64,000 nucleotides of DNA from Halioglobus sp. GTDB taxonomy: Bacteria; Pseudomonadota; Gammaproteobacteria; Pseudomonadales; Halieaceae. The stretch is taken from assembly GCA_029246385.1 (NCBI GenBank), contig JAQWNG010000034.1:124001-188000 (forward strand). The letters run 5' to 3'. The notes beneath the pieces are model-generated. The model worked only from the letters and a program-made list of their open reading frames with translations, was not told the origin of the DNA and did no database searches. The position numbers and the translations under genes were made by a program. Of the stretch, positions 59,362 to 64,000 are shown in pieces. Positions within the stretch are counted from its first letter, which is position 1. Each line of letters opens with the position of its first letter.

Positions 59362-61440
59362 TTATTTGCTGACAGCCAACAACGAAATATCAGCGACTTC
59401 CAGGAAAAGATCACGCAGACGCTTCAGCAGATTAAGGCGGTTATCACGTAGCTGGACATTTTCCACGTTGACCATTACGCCTTCGAAAAAAGCATCTATG
59501 GGTTCACGCAAGTCGGCCAAGCATGACAGTGCTTGGGTGTATTCATCGCGTTTCAAATGCTTGCTGCAGGTATTGCTGAGATCTTCAAGACAGGTCAAAA
59601 GTAACTTTTCTTCTGCCTTAACGAGTAAGTTGGCGCTTACATCGCTAAAAATATGGGCATTATCCAGTTTGCCAAGGATATTGGAGACGCGTTTGTTGGC
59701 TGCCGCTAACGCTTGCGCCTCGGGTAACCGAGAAAAGGCGTGTACGGCCTCTACCCGCCGCTGGATATCGAGTGGGCGGGATAGATTTCGTGCACTGACG
59801 GACTTGAAAACTTCGGCGGGAATATTGTCTTCTTCATACCAGGCGCGAAAACGCTCGATCATATAGTCAAATACTTGCGCTTCAGTCCCGTCGGCAAGGG
59901 TGTTTGCCGGATACTGGGCTGCGGCTTGATCTAGGCATTCTCTCAAGTCTAGGTCTAAGCGTTTCTCTACTAAAATGCGTAAAACGGCTAATGATGCTCT
60001 GCGCAGCGCAAAAGGATCTTTTGAGCCGGTGGGCGGCTGTCCAATTCCAAAAATTCCGATCAGTGTATCCAATCGATCTGCGAGACCTACCGTACAGGCA
60101 GTTGCGGTTTCAGGAAGCCCATCCCCTGCAAACTTCGGCCAATATTGCTGCGCCAGAGCAGCTGCGACATCGGCTTCTTCTCCGTCGTGCTGCGCATAGT
60201 AACATCCAGCAATGCCCTGCATGTCTGAAAACTCCAGCACCATATCGGTCACGAGGTCGGCCTTGCTCAGTTCGGCGGCCCGTTGCGCAAAAGCAACCGG
60301 TGCGCCGACGGCCGGAGCAAGCACAGCGGCTAGGCGGCTTATGCGCACAGTCTTATCAAGTAGGCTGCCCAGCTTTTGTTGAAAGACGATATTGCTCAGG
60401 TTTGGAACCCGGTCGACGAGAGGCGTTTTTTTATCCGTGTCAAAGAAAAAGGCGGCATCTGAGAGCCGCGGACGAATAACCCGCTCATTACCGGAGATGA
60501 CTTGCTGTGGATCAGCGCTTTCGATGTTTGCGACTGTGATGAAATGGGGTAAAAGGCCGCCCTTGCGGTCGACCAGATGGAAATATTTTTGATGCTCTTT
60601 CATAGAGGACACTAGCGCCTCTGCCGGCACCTGTAAATAGCGTTCCTCGAAGGACCCAGTAAGCGCCACTGGCCACTCCACAAGCCCTGTCACCTCGTCC
60701 AGCAAATCCGCCGCTATTACAGCGCTAGCACCTAATGTGACGGCCTGCGCTTCTACCTGTTTACGAACGATGTGTTGGCGTTTATCAAAAGAGGCGATCA
60801 CTTTAGCTTTGGTCAGTGCCGACTCGTAATCTTTAGGATGATTTAGTGTGATTGGCTCGTTGCTATGAAACCGGTGCCCACGCGTTGTGTTGCCAGTACG
60901 TAGGTTAAAAATCTTACCGTGATCGCAATCCTGGCCCAGCATGGCAACAACCCAATGCACAGGCCTGATAAACTCGTCTCGACTAGCCCCCCAGCGCATG
61001 CGCCGTGCAATAGGCAAGCCAGCAATGCAGCGCTGTATTATGGGGTTGAGTGCATCTCGCGTCGCCATTCCGGGTATGTTTTTTTGGACCCCTAGTCGCG
61101 GCCCCTTAGGCGTATCGATAGTCTGCAGCTGCTCCGGTGTTACGCCCTGTTTTTTAGCGAAGCCGTTGGTAGCCTTCGACCAGTTTCCCGCTTCGTCTCG
61201 AGCGCGATCTACAGGTGGCCCAAGAACTTTAACGGTTTTCTCAGACGCTTTTAACTGAACATCGGAAATGAGAACGGCCAAACGACGCGGCGTCGCAAAC
61301 CACTGCGCCTCGCCGTAAGTTAATTCGTGTTCCTTTAATCCGTCTACGATGCCGTCACGAAATGCCAATCCCAGAGACTTCAATGTTTTTGCGGGTAATT
61401 CTTCAGTCCCTAATTCCACTAGCAGAGTATCAGTGTTCAT
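59362..61440 (-). CDS. glyS: Glycine-tRNA ligase beta subunit
   Basis: Protein of 692 residues, typical for bacterial GlyS. The N-terminus LVELGTEELPAKTLKSLG is the family start; FATPRRLAVLI, GFAKKQGV and RFHSNEPITL follow, and the C-terminus holds an anticodon-binding-like helical region. It pairs with GlyQ as alpha2-beta2 to charge tRNA-Gly. It lies three bases after glyQ. Confidence 0.97.
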   Translation of the reverse strand: MNTDTLLVELGTEELPAKTLKSLGLAFRDGIVDGLKEHELTYGEAQWFATPRRLAVLISDVQLKASEKTVKVLGPPVDRARDEAGNWSKATNGFAKKQGVTPEQLQTIDTPKGPRLGVQKNIPGMATRDALNPIIQRCIAGLPIARRMRWGASRDEFIRPVHWVVAMLGQDCDHGKIFNLRTGNTTRGHRFHSNEPITLNHPKDYESALTKAKVIASFDKRQHIVRKQVEAQAVTLGASAVIAADLLDEVTGLVEWPVALTGSFEERYLQVPAEALVSSMKEHQKYFHLVDRKGGLLPHFITVANIESADPQQVISGNERVIRPRLSDAAFFFDTDKKTPLVDRVPNLSNIVFQQKLGSLLDKTVRISRLAAVLAPAVGAPVAFAQRAAELSKADLVTDMVLEFSDMQGIAGCYYAQHDGEEADVAAALAQQYWPKFAGDGLPETATACTVGLADRLDTLIGIFGIGQPPTGSKDPFALRRASLAVLRILVEKRLDLDLRECLDQAAAQYPANTLADGTEAQVFDYMIERFRAWYEEDNIPAEVFKSVSARNLSRPLDIQRRVEAVHAFSRLPEAQALAAANKRVSNILGKLDNAHIFSDVSANLLVKAEEKLLLTCLEDLSNTCSKHLKRDEYTQALSCLADLREPIDAFFEGVMVNVENVQLRDNRLNLLKRLRDLFLEVADISLLAVSK

Positions 61441-61443
61441 GCG

Positions 61444-62406
61444 CTACTTTGCCTCTGCCTGTATTCGGTTTAGGGCTTCTACACGCAAAGTCTCGGTCGC
61501 TAGCGGAAAGCCCAATGCTGCGCGGGCATTGAAATAAACTTTGGCAACTGCCTTAGCCAGCGTTCTCACCCTAAGGATGAAGCGCTGCCGCTCTGTTACA
61601 GAAATAGCGTGTCGAGCATCGAGTAAATTAAAGAGGTGAGACGCCTTCATCACCATTTCGTAGGCGGGCAGTGGCAAGTCTTTTTTAACTAGCCGCATCG
61701 CTTCTTGCTCGCACTGGTCGAAGTCGGCAAAAAGGTATTTGACGTCGGCCTCTTCGAAATTATAGTGCGACATTTCCACCTCATTTTGACGGAATACATC
61801 ACCGTATGTCGCCTTGCCCGCAGGCCCATCTGACCATATCAAATCATAAATGCTTTCTACACTTTGCAGATACATGGCGATGCGCTCGATACCATACGTA
61901 ATTTCCCCGGCCACCGGATAGCATTCTAGCCCTCCGGCTTGCTGAAAATAGGTAAACTGCGTCACTTCCATGCCGTTTAACCAGACCTCCCACCCCAGGC
62001 CCCATGCGCCCAGTGTGGGTGACTCCCAGTTATCTTCAACAAACCTTATATCGTGAATGGAAGTATCGACGCCCAATGCTGCCAAAGACTGCAAATACAA
62101 GTCTTGAAAGTCTTTCGGGGAGGGTTTCATGATGACTTGAAACTGGTAATACTGCTGTAGGCGGTTAGGATTTTTTCCGTAACGCCCGTCCGTCGGGCGG
62201 CGGCAGGGCTGCACATAGGCAGCGCTCCAGCTTTCAGGCCCTATTGCGCGCAGAAAGGTCGCGGGGTGGAATGTCCCTGCGCCCACTTCCATATCCAGCG
62301 GCTGCAGCACAACGCAGCCCTGCTCTGCCCAGAACTGTTGAAGCTTGAATATCAGCTGTTGGAATGTAGGCGTTGCGCTATTGGTTTGTGCCACCGGTCC
62401 GCTCAT
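61444..62406 (-). CDS. glyQ: Glycine-tRNA ligase alpha subunit
   Basis: Protein of 320 residues, about the size of E. coli GlyQ (303) with a slightly longer N-terminus. [23 protein letters not shown] begins the catalytic core (shown in parts), [42 protein letters not shown] and [13 protein letters not shown] are invariant blocks. It forms the glycyl-adenylate site. The gene starts the glyQ-glyS pair. Confidence 0.97.
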   Translation of the reverse strand: MSGPVAQTNSATPTFQQLIFKLQQFWAEQGCVVLQPLDMEVGAGTFHPATFLRAIGPESWSAAYVQPCRRPTDGRYGKNPNRLQQYYQFQVIMKPSPKDFQDLYLQSLAALGVDTSIHDIRFVEDNWESPTLGAWGLGWEVWLNGMEVTQFTYFQQAGGLECYPVAGEITYGIERIAMYLQSVESIYDLIWSDGPAGKATYGDVFRQNEVEMSHYNFEEADVKYLFADFDQCEQEAMRLVKKDLPLPAYEMVMKASHLFNLLDARHAISVTERQRFILRVRTLAKAVAKVYFNARAALGFPLATETLRVEALNRIQAEAK

Positions 62407-62600
62407 CGTGTCAGTCTAAAAAGCCGCCTATTATACAGCCTCTTTTAACGTCATAATACGGACTTTACCTAAAAGTAAAATTCTTCTGTTAATTCACAGC
62501 GTTTTACACTGGTGTAGACCGCGCTGTGCGCTGGGGTTGTGGTTTCGCAGCGGCTGGCACAAGCGCAAACTAGGGATGTGGTTCTAAGCTGAGGAAGTGT

Positions 62601-63389
62601 ATGTTTTTCGGAAAAGTGATTGGTGGACTAATTGGGCTCTCGGTCAGCGGAGTATTTGGTCTACTCTTTGGGGTGTTTATAGGGCACATGTTTGATAGGG
62701 GGCTAAATAACGCACTTCGTTTCAGTTCGCCAGAGAATGTTGAGCGGGTGAAGAATAGCTTTTTCGAGACGACGTTTCTGCTGGCGGGATATTTGGCGAA
62801 GATAGACGGCCATGTTTCACGCACAGAAATAGACCACACTGAGAGCTTCATTGCTCAGATGGGGTTGAGCGGAGATCAGCGCCAGCGGGCGATTGACCTA
62901 TTCCGACAGGGATCTGTCGTTGGTTTTGAAATTGAGCCGGTAGTCACCCGTTTTTTAACCACGTGTGGTCCTAGGAGGAAATTGCAACAAACTCTGCTGT
63001 TGTTCTTGATCTCGCTGGCTCAGGTCGATAAGGGCATTGAGCCGTCTGAGCACGCTGCGCTAATGCGTATCGCTGGCCTGATGGGCCTGAGTGCCACACA
63101 GCTGGAACTGATGCTGCGTATGGCTAGCGCGCAGGAGAACTTTCAGCAAGGCTCTGTGCCGGGTTCGGAGCATAGTTTAGAAGATGCTTACTCTGCGCTG
63201 GGGGTCAGCAGCACTATAGGCGATAAAGAATTGAAACGTGCCTATCGTAAACTGATGAGTCAAAATCATCCAGACAAACTGATCGCCAAAGGTGTTCCTG
63301 AAGATATGATAAAACTGGCGACGGGGCGCGCGCAGGAGATCCAGGCAGCGTATGAAGTGATTAAAAAAACGCGACCAGATATACGATAA
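62601..63389 (+). CDS. djlA: DnaJ-like membrane co-chaperone DjlA
   Basis: Protein of 262 residues: one N-terminal glycine-rich membrane helix (GKVIGGLIGLSVSGVFGLLFGVF), a central TerB-like helical domain (about 50-160; AGYLAKIDGHVSRTEI), and a C-terminal J domain (about 195-262) with the HPDK motif in SQNHPDKLIAKGVP. DjlA-type proteins stimulate DnaK at the inner membrane. A GAGGAAG site lies seven bases before the ATG. Confidence 0.93.
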   Translation: MFFGKVIGGLIGLSVSGVFGLLFGVFIGHMFDRGLNNALRFSSPENVERVKNSFFETTFLLAGYLAKIDGHVSRTEIDHTESFIAQMGLSGDQRQRAIDLFRQGSVVGFEIEPVVTRFLTTCGPRRKLQQTLLLFLISLAQVDKGIEPSEHAALMRIAGLMGLSATQLELMLRMASAQENFQQGSVPGSEHSLEDAYSALGVSSTIGDKELKRAYRKLMSQNHPDKLIAKGVPEDMIKLATGRAQEIQAAYEVIKKTRPDIR

Positions 63390-63418
63390 GCTTACACGGA
63401 GCTAGACCGCGGCAAACG

Positions 63419-64000
63419 CTAGATGCGCCAGAAAGCTGGGGTAAATAGCACCAGCAGCGTAAAAATCTCCAGACGTCCGAGCAGCATGGCAAAGCACATG
63501 ATCACTTTGGCGGTTTCGCTGATATCACTGAACCCATTTGCGACGCCGGCGATGCCTATTCCCAAGTTGTTGAGCGCAGCCGCGACCGATGAGAAGGCTG
63601 TGATAAAATCCATTCCTGTCAGCATTAGCATTAACAATAGAATAATGTACGACGATGTGTAGACGGCAAAAAAGCTCCACACGGCGCTGACCACGGTTGC
63701 TTCTACGCGACGCCCCCCGACTTTTAGTGGAATTACCGCTTGGGGGTGCACTAATTGTTTAAGTTCTCGCAGACCCTGTTTATAGATGAGCATTACGCGC
63801 ATGGCCTTAATGCCGCCCGTTGTTGAGCCAACGCAACCGCCCATACAGGAGAAGAAGATCGCCATAATCGGCAGGGCTATAGGCCAAACAGAAAGATTGC
63901 CCGTTGAGTACCCTGTGGTCGTAATGATAGATAGAACCTGAAAGACACCGTGAAGAATGCTGTCCTTATGTCCGTGTATACCCCAGACGACTAAGCAGTA
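63419..64000 (-). CDS. trkH: Trk-type potassium uptake protein TrkH (C-terminal part; continues past window end)
   Basis: The visible 193 residues are in one frame to the window edge at 64000. They contain a selectivity-filter loop (VLSIITTTGYSTG, with TTTGY) followed by CMGGCVGSTTGGIKAMRVMLIYKQ, the membrane segments of the last pore domains, and LNNLGIGIAG, a further filter. The C-terminus is FTPAFWRI. TrkH is the K+-translocating membrane subunit of the Trk system, working with TrkA. The start is outside the window; the ATG at 63865 is internal. Confidence 0.93.
   Translation of the reverse strand, partial: YCLVVWGIHGHKDSILHGVFQVLSIITTTGYSTGNLSVWPIALPIMAIFFSCMGGCVGSTTGGIKAMRVMLIYKQGLRELKQLVHPQAVIPLKVGGRRVEATVVSAVWSFFAVYTSSYIILLLMLMLTGMDFITAFSSVAAALNNLGIGIAGVANGFSDISETAKVIMCFAMLLGRLEIFTLLVLFTPAFWRI

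Overview
The window is a chromosomal replication-origin neighbourhood of a Gram-negative gammaproteobacterium, most likely marine (Cellvibrionales-like; this placement is inference). Support comes from the gene order atpIBEFHAGDC, parB, parA, rsmG, mnmG on one side and mnmE, yidC, yidD, rnpA, rpmH, dnaA, dnaN, recF, gyrB on the other. AlgD-, TRAP-, Trk- and membrane-pyrophosphatase-type proteins and two carbohydrate-type sulfotransferases fit a marine lifestyle.

Layout. 1-17886: exopolysaccharide locus with a partial TPR protein, an AlgD-like nucleotide-sugar dehydrogenase, three GT4 glycosyltransferases, a heparinase II/III-type lyase, two sulfotransferases, a Wzy/ligase-like polymerase, a polysaccharide pyruvyltransferase, a beta-propeller protein, a MurJ-like flippase and a GT39-like transferase. 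Together they suggest a uronate-containing polymer that is sulfated and pyruvylated. 17883-21428: tripartite TRAP transporter (dctQ, dctM and a convergent solute-binding gene) around a YciA-type thioesterase. 21457-25811: uvrD, a SPOR-domain membrane protein and two small hypotheticals. 25843-36409: glmS, glmU and the whole F1Fo ATP synthase operon, read leftwards from a near-consensus promoter at 36471-36499. 36650-41904: parB, parA, rsmG, mnmG and an alpha/beta hydrolase. 42070-44061: membrane pyrophosphatase. 44192-46582: a tight operon of two hotdog proteins, an NTF2/SnoaL-like protein and a luciferase-like flavin oxidoreductase. 46583-47036: AT-rich, gene-free, with DnaA-box-like sites. 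47037-50929: mnmE, yidC, yidD, rnpA and rpmH, read leftwards. 50930-51459: intergenic with DnaA boxes. 51460-57764: dnaA, dnaN, recF, gyrB. 57769-64000: rmuC, glyS, glyQ, djlA and the C-terminal part of trkH.

Most notable observations: mnmE carries an in-frame TGA at codon 384, while the remaining 70 codons, including the catalytic FCIGK tail, are intact. DnaA has Gln in place of the normally invariant His of the RDHTTV DNA-recognition motif. Two perfect 16-bp parS palindromes lie inside recF and both encode FHVE. Two separate intergenic regions look origin-like. The four-gene operon between the pyrophosphatase and mnmE has no assigned pathway. No tRNA, rRNA, CRISPR array or intact insertion sequence was seen.
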